This document shows positions 34,038 to 41,230 of a DNA stretch of 41,230 nt, piece by piece. The stretch comes from Hyphomicrobiales bacterium (GTDB lineage: Bacteria; Pseudomonadota; Alphaproteobacteria; Rhizobiales; Rhizobiaceae). The stretch spans positions 20,035 through 61,264 of the forward strand of contig UCJD01000051.1 in the NCBI GenBank assembly GCA_900472605.1, read 5' to 3'. Made by a program: the position numbers and the translations under genes. How positions within the stretch are numbered: the stretch's first letter is position 1; each line of letters begins with the position of its first letter. The notes beneath the pieces are model-generated. The model worked only from the letters and a program-made list of their open reading frames with translations. It did not search any database and had not been told where the DNA came from.

Positions 34038-34041
34038 ATGA
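34038..34041. repeat. Right target-site duplication (ATGA)
   Basis: Identical to 32762-32765. It contributes the present start codon of the SDR gene (ATG AGC), so the duplication restored the coding start but not its ribosome-binding site. Confidence 0.9.
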
Positions 34042-34859
34042 GCACGGACCATAGCCGTCTCGACGGCAAGATCGCCATCGTCACCGGCGGCACGCAGGGC
34101 CTTGGCGCCACCATCGCCCGGCTCTTTGCCGAGCGCGGCGCCAAAGGCATCGTCATCTGCGGTCGCAACGCCGAGAAGGGACGCGCGAAGGCTGAGGAGA
34201 TCGCCAGCGCCACCGGCGCCGAAGTTGTCTATGTCCAGGCTGATCTCGCCAAGGTGGAGGATGCCAGGAAGGTGGCAGAGGCCTGCGACAGGGCTTTCGG
34301 CCGCGTCGACGCGCTGGTCAACGCCGCGGCCACCACCGATCGCGGCACCATTCTCGACACCAGCCCGGAACTTTTCGATGCCATGTTTGCGATCAACGTG
34401 CGCGCGCCCTTCTTCCTGATCCAGGAAAGCGTGAAAATCATGCGCCGCGAAAACACCGAAGGCACCATCGTCAATATCGGCTCGATGTCGGCCAAGGCGG
34501 GCCAGCCCTTCATCGCCGCCTATTGCGCCTCCAAGGGTGCGCTGGAAACGCTGACCAAGAACACCGCCTATGCGCTGCTGCGCAACCGCATCCGCGTCAA
34601 CGGTCTCAACATCGGCTGGATGGCCTCGGAAGGCGAGGACCGCATCCAGCGCGAGTTCCACGGCGCAGCCGCCAACTGGCTGGACAAAGCCGCCGCCGCC
34701 CAGCCCTTCGGTCGCCTCGTCGACCCGGAGGAAGTGGCCCGTGCCTGCGCCTATCTCTCATCGGCCGAATCCGGCCTGATGACCGGCTCGATGATCTGTT
34801 TCGACCAATCGATCTGGGGTGCTTACGACGGCTCGCCCCACCCGCAAGCTCCGCTCTGA
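34038..34859 (+). CDS. SDR-family oxidoreductase, coding region intact but leader displaced by IS
   Basis: A 273-residue classical SDR. The cofactor motif is TGGTQGLG (about residues 15-22), the NAG-like motif is VNAAATTDRG, the catalytic serine is in NIGSMSAKAG, and Y-x3-K is in YCASKGALE. It is probably the second gene of the PhyH-SMP30-GH2 catabolic operon and likely oxidises a sugar-derived alcohol; the substrate is unknown. The frame starts exactly at the duplicated ATGA. Its original GGAGG leader is now at 32750-32754, on the far side of the IS. Only a GGGG/AAGG tract from the IS end precedes it, with poor spacing, so expression is probably reduced unless the IS provides transcription and a ribosome entry site. 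Confidence 0.9.
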   Translation: MSTDHSRLDGKIAIVTGGTQGLGATIARLFAERGAKGIVICGRNAEKGRAKAEEIASATGAEVVYVQADLAKVEDARKVAEACDRAFGRVDALVNAAATTDRGTILDTSPELFDAMFAINVRAPFFLIQESVKIMRRENTEGTIVNIGSMSAKAGQPFIAAYCASKGALETLTKNTAYALLRNRIRVNGLNIGWMASEGEDRIQREFHGAAANWLDKAAAAQPFGRLVDPEEVARACAYLSSAESGLMTGSMICFDQSIWGAYDGSPHPQAPL

Positions 34860-34971
34860 AAAATGCTGGAGCCAAAAAAGCTGGAGCTCTACCTTTTGCA
34901 CGGACGGGCTCTGGCAAGCAGCGTCGTTTACGTTTACGAAGGAGATCAAATCGCTTTGGGAGGAGCAGCCT

Positions 34972-35883
34972 GTGTCGCAAGATGCGCTTTATGATGTCAT
35001 TGACGATCGTTTCAATCGGCTGATCGCCGGCAGCGCGAGGCTGGAGGAACTCTACTCCGGATGCCGCTGGGCAGAGGGCCCCGTCTGGTTCTCCGATCTT
35101 AACTGCCTGCTTTGGAGCGATATTCCCAACGAGCGCATGATGCGCTGGGTGCCCGATGGCGGCGTCTCGATTTTCCGCTCCCCATCCAACTATGTGAACG
35201 GCAATACCCGCGATCGCCAGGGCCGACTGGTATCGTGCGAACATGGCGGCCGCCGCGTTACCCGCACGGAACCCGATGGCCGCATCACCGTGCTCGCCGA
35301 TCGCTACAAGGGCAAGCGCCTGAATTCTCCCAACGACGTCGTCGTACGCTCCGACGGCTCCATTTGGTTCACCGATCCGAGCTACGGCATCATGTCCGAC
35401 TATGAGGGCCACAAGGCCGAGCCCGAGCAGGAAACCAGAAACGTCTACCGCATCGATGCCGGAACCGGCGAAATCGAAGCGGTCGCGACCGACTTCATCC
35501 AGCCCAACGGGCTCGCTTTCTCGCCGGATGAAAAGCAGCTCTACATCGCCGACTCAGGCTCGTCGAACCACGAGGTGCCTTGCCACATCCGCGTCTTCGA
35601 CGTCATCGATGACCGCAAGCTGACCAACAGCCGCTATTTTTGCTCGATCGACAACGGCATTCCCGATGGTTTCCGCTTCGACGTTGACGGCAACCTTTGG
35701 AGCAGTGCCGCCGACGGCGTTCACTGCTTCGCGCCTGACGGCACCCTCATCGGCAAGATCAAGGTGCCGCAGACCGTTTCCAACATCACCTTTGGTGGCC
35801 AGAAGAAGAACCGCCTGTTCATAACCGCGACGCAATCACTCTATTCCATTTACACGACGACCAACGGCGCCCAGTACCCGTAA
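34972..35883 (+). CDS. SMP-30/gluconolactonase-family protein
   Basis: About 303 residues, a six-bladed beta-propeller lactonase. Metal-site residues are recognisable: E in CRWAEGPVW, N in RLNSPNDVVV, N in DFIQPNGLAFSPDE, and D in IDNGIPDGFRFD. The family hydrolyses aldonolactones made by sugar dehydrogenases, which fits an oxidative sugar pathway with the upstream SDR. The GTG at 34972 is chosen because GGGAGGAG lies at ideal distance; the open frame extends another 51 codons into low-quality sequence overlapping the SDR gene end. It is followed 77 bases later by a mini-ORF and the GH2 gene. Confidence 0.9.
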   Translation: MSQDALYDVIDDRFNRLIAGSARLEELYSGCRWAEGPVWFSDLNCLLWSDIPNERMMRWVPDGGVSIFRSPSNYVNGNTRDRQGRLVSCEHGGRRVTRTEPDGRITVLADRYKGKRLNSPNDVVVRSDGSIWFTDPSYGIMSDYEGHKAEPEQETRNVYRIDAGTGEIEAVATDFIQPNGLAFSPDEKQLYIADSGSSNHEVPCHIRVFDVIDDRKLTNSRYFCSIDNGIPDGFRFDVDGNLWSSAADGVHCFAPDGTLIGKIKVPQTVSNITFGGQKKNRLFITATQSLYSIYTTTNGAQYP

Positions 35884-35960
35884 GCCAAAACCGACATTGA
35901 ACGCGCAGCCGTTGTTGCGACGCTGCTGCGCGACCAGCCTACATTCGAGGAGAACAGACG

Positions 35961-36029
35961 ATGTTCGATTCCAGATCCGCCTATCAAGGCGCCTCCCTAC
36001 CCGACACCCTTATTGCCGCGAGAAGCTGA
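35961..36029 (+). CDS. 22-codon mini-ORF before the GH2 gene
   Basis: A short frame starting with ATG, encoding MFDSRSAYQG and continuing through PDTLIAARS to TGA. GAGGAGA lies eight bases before it, a better ribosome-binding site than that of the GH2 gene itself. Its TGA ends one base before the GH2 ATG, so it could couple translation into GH2. It may also be the remnant of a gene removed by deletion. No homology is recognised; coding status is uncertain. Confidence 0.35.
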   Translation: MFDSRSAYQGASLPDTLIAARS

Positions 36030-36030
36030 T

Positions 36031-38274
36031 ATGCGTTCCATCGTTCCCTATAACGAATCCTGGGCTTTCCACGAGGGTGTCGACCAGCATCTTCTGCGCG
36101 ACTTCGACGGTCGCCTCACCGTCAACCTGCCGCATACGGCGGTTGAACTCCCGTTCAATTATTTCGACGAAGCCAGCTACCAGCGCGCTTTCACCTATCA
36201 GAAATTGCTGCGCTGGATGCCGGAGTTCGAAGGACGCGAGGTCTCGCTGGTGTTCGACGCCGCCATGGCCGACGCCGTTGTCTATCTGAACGGCGAAGAG
36301 GTCATCGCCCACAAGGATGGCTACACGCCCTTCGAGGCCCGCCTGACCAACGGCCTGCAGCGCGGCGACAACCTGATCACCGTGACCATAGACGGCAGCG
36401 AGAACCCCGCAATCCCGCCCTTCGGCGGCGCGATCGATTACCTCACCTATGCCGGCATCTATCGCGAGGTCTGGCTCAAGGTCACCGATCCCGTCTCGAT
36501 CCGCAACGTCAAGATCGAAACTGCGAATGTGCTGGCAGAGGAAAAGACCGCCTCTGTCCGCGTCCATCTCGCCAATCCCCGCAACGTGCACTTCCTGGGA
36601 ACGCTGACGGCCTCGCTGGCCGATATCGACGGAAATGTGCTCGCCACCGCGTCAATGGACACGACCGGCGACGACGTCACGCTCGATTTCAGCCGCCTCA
36701 CCGGTATCGCGCTCTGGGATATCGACAATCCCGAACTCTACCAGATGACGGTGGAGCTCAAGACCAGCCACGGTTCCGACAGGCTGACGACCAGCTTCGG
36801 TTTCCGCACCGCCGAGTTCACGCCCGAAGGCTTCAGGCTGAACGGTCGGCCACTGAAGCTGCGCGGCCTCAACCGCCACCAGTCCTTCCCCTATGTCGGC
36901 TATGCCGCCGGCCGTTCCGCCCAGGAACGCGACGCCGACATCATGAAATCCGTGCTCAAGTGCAACATGGTCCGCACCTCGCACTATCCGCAGTCGAAGT
37001 GGTTTCTCGACCGCTGCGACAAGATCGGCCTCCTTGTCTTCGAGGAAATCCCCGGCTGGCAGCATATCGGCGACCAGGAATGGCAGCATGAATCGATCCG
37101 CAACGTCCGCCGGATGATCGAGCGCGACTGGAACCATCCGTCGATCGTCATCTGGGGCGTGCGCATCAACGAGAGCCAGGACAGCCACCACTTCTACGCC
37201 GAGACCAACCGGCTTGCCCGCGAGCTCGACCCCACCCGCCCGACCGGCGGTGTTCGCTACATCACCGATAGCGAGCTGCTCGAGGACGTCTACACGATGA
37301 ACGACTTCATCCTCGGCAACGAGGAACTGCCCGGCGTCAACCGCCCGCGCACGCCGCTGCGCCCGCAGCAGGAAAGCACCGGCCTCTCCTACAAGGTGCC
37401 TTACATGATCACCGAATTCGGCGGTCACATGTACCCGACCAAAATCTACGACCAGGAAGCGCGCCAGGCCGAACATGTTCGCCGCCACCTCGAGGTGCTG
37501 AACGCCGCCTATGGCGATCCCGACATTTCGGGCGCCATCGGCTGGTGCATGTTCGACTACAACACCCACAAGGATTTCGGCTCCGGCGACCGCATCTGCT
37601 ATCACGGCGTCATGGACATGTTCCGCGAACCCAAATTCGCCGCTTATGCTTATGCCAGCCAGTGCGAACCCTCCGATGAAGTCATCATGAAGCCGGTGAC
37701 CTTCTGGGCGCGCGGCGAGCGCAACATTGGCGGCGTACTGCCGCTGATCGTGCTGACGAACTGCGACGAGGTCGAGCTGACCTACGGCTCGGTGACCAAG
37801 CGCGTCGGCCCCGACTACGAAAACTTCCCGCACCTGCCGCATCCCCCCGTCGTCTTCGACCACCGCCACTTCACGTCCGACGAACTCGGCCTCTGGGGCA
37901 TGAAGTGGATCGACGGCAGCTTTACCGGCTATGTCGGCGGCGCGCCGGTGGCCCATCTGACGCTCGTCGCCGATCCGCTGCCGACGACGCTGCAGGTGGT
38001 CGCCGACAGCGTCAGGCTGAAGGCACGCGAACGCGACACCACCCGTATCGTGCTGCGCGCGCTCGACCAGCAGGGCCAGCGCCTGCCCTTCCTGAACGAA
38101 GTGGTGACGATAACACTCTCCGGCCCGGCAAAGATCGTCGGCCCCAGCACCATCCCGCTCCAGAGCGGCACGGCCGGTCTGTGGATCGAGACCACGGGGC
38201 TAACAGGCGAGATCGCGCTTGAGGCAACGTGCCCCCGCTTCGGTAAAGTCACGCTGGCGCTCGCTGCCGTCTGA
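36031..38274 (+). CDS. Glycoside hydrolase family 2 protein (beta-galactosidase/glucuronidase type)
   Basis: About 747 residues. The order is typical of GH2: an N-terminal sugar-binding jelly roll (about 10-160, with YAGIYREVWLKV), an immunoglobulin-like domain, then the TIM barrel beginning around RLNGRPLKLRGLNRH. The acid/base glutamate is E381 in RINES and the nucleophile is E462 in YMITEFGGH. C-terminal beta domains follow. No signal peptide is seen, so it should be cytosolic, acting on an imported oligosaccharide or glycoside. The ATG at 36031 is preceded by a mini-ORF that ends one base before it; a TTG at 36013 is an alternative. Whether it is a galactosidase, glucuronidase or mannosidase cannot be decided. 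Confidence 0.9.
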   Translation: MRSIVPYNESWAFHEGVDQHLLRDFDGRLTVNLPHTAVELPFNYFDEASYQRAFTYQKLLRWMPEFEGREVSLVFDAAMADAVVYLNGEEVIAHKDGYTPFEARLTNGLQRGDNLITVTIDGSENPAIPPFGGAIDYLTYAGIYREVWLKVTDPVSIRNVKIETANVLAEEKTASVRVHLANPRNVHFLGTLTASLADIDGNVLATASMDTTGDDVTLDFSRLTGIALWDIDNPELYQMTVELKTSHGSDRLTTSFGFRTAEFTPEGFRLNGRPLKLRGLNRHQSFPYVGYAAGRSAQERDADIMKSVLKCNMVRTSHYPQSKWFLDRCDKIGLLVFEEIPGWQHIGDQEWQHESIRNVRRMIERDWNHPSIVIWGVRINESQDSHHFYAETNRLARELDPTRPTGGVRYITDSELLEDVYTMNDFILGNEELPGVNRPRTPLRPQQESTGLSYKVPYMITEFGGHMYPTKIYDQEARQAEHVRRHLEVLNAAYGDPDISGAIGWCMFDYNTHKDFGSGDRICYHGVMDMFREPKFAAYAYASQCEPSDEVIMKPVTFWARGERNIGGVLPLIVLTNCDEVELTYGSVTKRVGPDYENFPHLPHPPVVFDHRHFTSDELGLWGMKWIDGSFTGYVGGAPVAHLTLVADPLPTTLQVVADSVRLKARERDTTRIVLRALDQQGQRLPFLNEVVTITLSGPAKIVGPSTIPLQSGTAGLWIETTGLTGEIALEATCPRFGKVTLALAAV

Positions 38275-38283
38275 CGGCGGCCA

Positions 38284-38311
38284 GAGCCTTGGCGATCACA
38301 GGCCAAGGCTC
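38284..38311. terminator. Bidirectional hairpin between convergent genes
   Basis: GAGCCTTGGC and GCCAAGGCTC form a perfect 10-bp stem with an eight-base loop in the short gap between the GH2 gene and the lipoprotein gene. No long U-run is present on either side, so termination may be partial or Rho-assisted. Confidence 0.65.
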
Positions 38312-38331
38312 GATCGTTCCACCCATGTCGC

Positions 38332-38649
38332 TCAGACAGGTGCGACGGAACGCACGCTGCCATTATTGTCGACGATGCAGGAGAATTTCTTACCCCCGGC
38401 GTCGAGATCGACGGCGAACGTCCCATCAGGCTGCAACCGCGAGCCCGTCGGCAAAACCTTGACGCCGGCCCCGGCACTGCTCGTTACCGCATTGGCGCAA
38501 AGCAATTGCAGATCGGCCGGCGCCGTCATCAACGTGGTGCGCGCCATGGCGTCAGGTGGCGGCGGCGCCGGCGTGCAGGCACCCAGCGACAACAGTCCGG
38601 CCAGACCCAAGAATGCCCGGCCGCCTTGCTTCAAGTCTTCTCTCGACAT
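38332..38649 (-). CDS. Small putative lipoprotein
   Basis: A 105-residue protein with a lipoprotein signal: a basic start, a hydrophobic stretch FLGLAGLLSLG and a lipobox ending at cysteine 25 (LGAC). A proline-rich linker (TPAPPPPD) follows. The rest is a small domain with two further cysteines (LLCANAV and KFSCIVDN) that could form a disulfide. GGAGGGGAC sits four bases before the ATG. It lies 65 bases downstream of the L,D-transpeptidase on the same strand and may be in one operon with it. No known function. Confidence 0.8.
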   Translation of the reverse strand: MSREDLKQGGRAFLGLAGLLSLGACTPAPPPPDAMARTTLMTAPADLQLLCANAVTSSAGAGVKVLPTGSRLQPDGTFAVDLDAGGKKFSCIVDNNGSVRSVAPV

Positions 38650-38714
38650 CTGTCCCCTCCAGACGTTGACAATTTCAGGTTTGATCGATCCCTGGCCGAT
38701 GTCGGCGCGACCGA

Positions 38715-39425
38715 TCAGATACCCTTGTAGAGCGCGGCACCCTGCATGAGCACGATGACCTTGGCACCGATCTGCACCCGCGAATGCAGATCCGTCACGT
38801 CGTCATTGTTGAGCCTGATGCACCCGGATGACACGTCGAGGCCGATCGTCCACGGCTCGGCCGTGCCGTGAATGCGGTAGATCGTGTCCTGGTCGCCGGC
38901 GTAGAGATAAAGCGCCCGTGCCCCGAGCGGGTTTTCCGGCCCGCCGGGCATGCCGGCCGCCCATTTGGCCGCATTCGCATCACGCGCCACCATTTCGGCG
39001 GGCGGCGTCCACACTGGCCACTCCGCCGTACGCCCGACCCGCACGATCCCCGCCCAGCCGAACCCGTCGCGACCGACGCCGATGCCGTAGCGGATCGCCT
39101 GTCCCCCCGGTTGCACGAGGTAGAGAAAATGCTGGTTGCCATCGATGATGATCGTCCCCGGCGGCTCCGCTGTCCGGAACGTCACCATCTGCCTGCGAAA
39201 GGCCTCCGGCGATTGCTTGTTGCGCGCGTAATATTGCCGGGCCTTCTTGGCATCGTAGTCGACCCATGTGCGCGTCTTGGCGTCATAAATCTGCGTTTGC
39301 GCTAGCACGATGACAGGCGCAAACAGCAGCGCGGCCGCACCAAACGCCAGCCCCATTCGAGAGCGCCGGGTTACCAACGCGCGCAACCCATGCCATCCCG
39401 CCAGACGAGAAAATCGCGCCCTCAT
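38715..39425 (-). CDS. L,D-transpeptidase (YkuD/ErfK family)
   Basis: About 236 residues. A long basic N-terminus precedes a signal segment (GLAFGAAALLFAPVIVLAQ), so it is exported. The YkuD domain (about 90-235) has the catalytic motif: histidine in YRIHGTAEPWTIG and cysteine in SSGCIRLNNDDV. Such enzymes make 3-3 peptidoglycan cross-links or attach proteins to peptidoglycan. The ATG at 39425 overlaps the stop of the upstream binding-protein gene (ATGA), indicating translational coupling. The frame is open 15 codons further upstream inside that gene. Rhizobiales carry many L,D-transpeptidases in line with their polar growth; this one's special role is unknown. Confidence 0.93.
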   Translation of the reverse strand: MRARFSRLAGWHGLRALVTRRSRMGLAFGAAALLFAPVIVLAQTQIYDAKTRTWVDYDAKKARQYYARNKQSPEAFRRQMVTFRTAEPPGTIIIDGNQHFLYLVQPGGQAIRYGIGVGRDGFGWAGIVRVGRTAEWPVWTPPAEMVARDANAAKWAAGMPGGPENPLGARALYLYAGDQDTIYRIHGTAEPWTIGLDVSSGCIRLNNDDVTDLHSRVQIGAKVIVLMQGAALYKGI

Positions 39426-40390
39426 GGTTTCGCCCACCCATCGATCCGCGCCGCGTTGCGCTCCACCCACGCCTTGGCATAGCCAAGCGGCGCCTGCCGC
39501 TCCACCTCGAGCGCATAGCTCATCGCCGTCGCCTCCTCAGGCGTCAAGTCGACCTTCTCAAGGAAGGTCGCGATCTCAGGGTGTTTCTTGGCAAGCGCTG
39601 TTGAATAGGCGATGCGGAAGGTCGCCGTGTCCCAGGCCGTCGAGGCCGACGATTTCTTGATCCAGAGCGGATCGGTCGCACTTGCCAACGACCACTTGGC
39701 CGCATCATACTTTGGCTCTTCAAGCCGAACGATCTTGTGCAGATCGAAGACGAAATGCGGCGCATAGCAGGCAAACACCACGGGCTGGCCGGTCGCGACC
39801 GCTGCATCGATGCCGGCCATCGCTACCTCTTCCTCGGCCTCGACGAGCGTCATCGTCCTGGCGTAACCATAGCTGTTGGCCCTGACACGCTCGATCCCCG
39901 TCGATGACCAGGTCGGCGCGCCGATCCACATCTCGCCCTTGCCGTCGCCATCCGTATCGAGAAGACTGGTCTTGTCGGGATCGCTGAGATCCGCGATATC
40001 GGTGATCCCCTTCTCGGCCGCGGCCGGCGTCGCGCAAATACCCTGCCATGCCGGAACCGTATGCTTGGCCAGAACGACCACGCCCTTCTCGGTCACGAAT
40101 TTCTCGATGACATCGGTCAGATTGGGCTGCCAGACCTCCGGATGGATATCGACGGTCCCCTTCTCCAGCCCGGCAAAAGCGTTGAGCGTGCCCATCTCCT
40201 CGACGAGAGCAGGCTGCTTGAACTCTTTCTCGATCGCGACTTTGAGAATAAAGGCCGTCGCCTGACCGGATGGCCAGTTCGGCATGGCGATCTTGAGGTC
40301 ATCCGCGAAGACAGGCGCGATCGCCCCAGCGACGGAAAACAAGACGGAAAACAAAACGACGAACACGCCGCAACCGGCACCATCTCCCAC
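39422..40390 (-). CDS. Glycine betaine/choline-type ABC transporter binding protein (OpuAC family)
   Basis: About 322 residues. A signal peptide (VFVVLFSVLFSVAGAIAPVFA, cleavage before DDLK) is followed by the OpuAC fold, with PNWPSGQATAFILKVAIEKE, DIHPEVWQPN and WIGAPTWSSTGIERV; tryptophans in these blocks usually cage quaternary ammonium. The start is set at GTG 40390 because GAGGGGG lies six bases upstream; an ATG at 40426 is possible but lacks a ribosome-binding site. No permease or ATPase gene is adjacent, so it must share a transporter encoded elsewhere or serve as an orphan receptor. Its stop overlaps the L,D-transpeptidase start. Confidence 0.87.
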   Translation of the reverse strand: MGDGAGCGVFVVLFSVLFSVAGAIAPVFADDLKIAMPNWPSGQATAFILKVAIEKEFKQPALVEEMGTLNAFAGLEKGTVDIHPEVWQPNLTDVIEKFVTEKGVVVLAKHTVPAWQGICATPAAAEKGITDIADLSDPDKTSLLDTDGDGKGEMWIGAPTWSSTGIERVRANSYGYARTMTLVEAEEEVAMAGIDAAVATGQPVVFACYAPHFVFDLHKIVRLEEPKYDAAKWSLASATDPLWIKKSSASTAWDTATFRIAYSTALAKKHPEIATFLEKVDLTPEEATAMSYALEVERQAPLGYAKAWVERNAARIDGWAKP

Positions 40391-40498
40391 AATGTTCCCC
40401 CTCGGCAGACACTGATCGGATCGCATGCTGATATTTCAACGCCAGGATGCGGAAGCGGGCGCAGTTAGTCAAGCCTAGAGTGTTTTAGGGGGAACAAA

Positions 40499-41140
40499 TC
40501 AACGTCGCAGGCCCGCCGCCCAGGCGCCCACCCGCGATGCCATCGCCGCCATATGGTCCGCCACCGAGAAGCCGGAGAAAGCCTTGCGCGGCTTCAGATC
40601 GTGGTCGCCATCCTCAAGCCAGAAGATGTCGATCTCAGGCGACAGCGGACAATCCGCGACCTCCTCACGCGTTCCGAACGGATCCCGCGTCCCCTGGCAG
40701 ATCAGCGTCGGCGTCTTGAGCGTGGTCAAATGCGCCGTGCGCAATTGCGTCGGCTTTCCCATCGGATGAAACGGATAGCCAAGGCACAACAGTCCGGCGA
40801 TGTCGCCCGAGCGATAAAGATCATCGGCGACCATGCTGGCAATCCGCCCACCCATCGACTTGCCGCCGATCACGACCGTGCCGCTGGCGGCAAGTTCACG
40901 CACAGCCGCCAGATACTCAGGGATCAACGTCTCTGCCTTCGGCGGCGGCGGACGTCGATCGGATTTCCGCCGCTCGGCCATGTAAGCGAACTCGAACCGA
41001 CCAACCCGCATCCCTGCCGTCGCAAGAGCCCCGGAAAACCGCTCCATGCCCGGCGAATCCATGGCACCGCCGGCGCCATGCGCGAGCAGGATCGTCACGG
41101 GGGCATTGTCTGGACCGGAAAACAGGAAGGAGGTGCTCAT
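40499..41140 (-). CDS. Alpha/beta hydrolase (KANL3/Tex30-like, dienelactone hydrolase group)
   Basis: A 213-residue alpha/beta hydrolase. The oxyanion region is ILLAHGAGGAMDSPGM (about residues 17-32). The nucleophile elbow is GGKSMGG (serine about residue 94), the acid is probably in GTRDPFGT, and the histidine is in DGDHDLKP. Short length without a lid fits the KANL3/Tex30-like group. The substrate is unknown. It stands alone on the minus strand, with 90 bases of non-coding sequence to the window end and about 108 bases to the binding-protein gene. No strong ribosome-binding site is seen. Confidence 0.85.
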   Translation of the reverse strand: MSTSFLFSGPDNAPVTILLAHGAGGAMDSPGMERFSGALATAGMRVGRFEFAYMAERRKSDRRPPPPKAETLIPEYLAAVRELAASGTVVIGGKSMGGRIASMVADDLYRSGDIAGLLCLGYPFHPMGKPTQLRTAHLTTLKTPTLICQGTRDPFGTREEVADCPLSPEIDIFWLEDGDHDLKPRKAFSGFSVADHMAAMASRVGAWAAGLRR

Positions 41141-41230
41141 GCCGGTCTGATTACAGGATAAGTCGGCGACCCGGCAATGCCGGAGCCGGTGTTGCGTGTG
41201 TAAAGTCTATGGGAAAGATTGGTTGCGGGG

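Noticed and set aside
34863..34994. A 43-codon frame between the SDR and SMP-30 genes (MLEPKKLELYLLHGRA...)
   Set aside because: It has no ribosome-binding site, overlaps the SMP-30 start and has no recognisable similarity. The strong GGGAGGAG fits the SMP-30 GTG instead.

Overview
The window looks like chromosomal DNA of a Rhizobiaceae alphaproteobacterium (Rhizobium/Agrobacterium/Ensifer type). The evidence is high GC, long antisense open frames opposite real genes, a polyol (sorbitol/mannitol) ABC-transport operon in the order described for Sinorhizobium and Rhodobacter, and GC-rich mosaic palindromes typical of rhizobial intergenic repeats. No rRNA, tRNA, CRISPR array, phage or plasmid genes were seen. 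Most of the window is ordinary core and catabolic gene content with one clear mobile element.

Layout. 1-5.6 kb: transaldolase (minus strand), a SorC-family regulator, a small DoxX-like membrane protein, a DUF3422 membrane protein and a PPK2 polyphosphate kinase. 5.6-8.6 kb: a ROK sugar kinase and a two-component system (histidine kinase and OmpR-type regulator) on the minus strand. 8.8-18 kb: the polyol block, with a SorC regulator (smoC-like), smoE, smoF, smoG, smoK, mtlK, a HAD phosphatase and a FGGY pentulose kinase. The smoS dehydrogenase that normally lies between smoK and mtlK is absent. 18-22.2 kb: RpiR regulator, EI24/CysZ-like membrane protein, endonuclease III, DUF2244 protein and an Ada-like HTH/methyltransferase fusion. 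22.2-27.3 kb: TetR regulator, membrane-fusion lipoprotein and RND pump, with a 34-bp palindromic operator on the regulator's promoter. 27.3-31.3 kb: a rhizobial mosaic repeat, OsmC, an SDR, a class III nucleotide cyclase and a LacI regulator. 31.4-38.3 kb: an apparent carbohydrate-catabolic operon (PhyH-type dioxygenase, SDR, SMP-30 lactonase, GH2 glycosidase) interrupted by an IS3-family element. 38.3-41.2 kb: a small lipoprotein, an L,D-transpeptidase overlapping a betaine/choline-type binding protein, and an alpha/beta hydrolase.

How the genes work together. SmoEFGK should import hexitols and MtlK oxidises them to ketoses (mannitol to fructose, arabitol to xylulose). Kinases in the window (ROK, FGGY) and transaldolase could feed the products into the pentose-phosphate pathway. 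The LacI-PhyH-SDR-SMP30-GH2 set resembles glycoside uptake or oxidation, but it has no transporter here and its substrate cannot be named.

The most notable observation is the IS3-family insertion at 32766-34037. It has perfect 12-bp outer inverted-repeat ends and a perfect 4-bp target duplication, ATGA, which contains the start codon of the SDR gene. The old Shine-Dalgarno sequence is stranded on the left of the element, while a duplicated ATG still begins an intact SDR frame on the right. Other points worth a look are the missing smoS, an octamer shared by three polyol/SorC-type upstream regions, a 22-codon mini-ORF ahead of the GH2 gene, and the coupled binding protein and L,D-transpeptidase pair.
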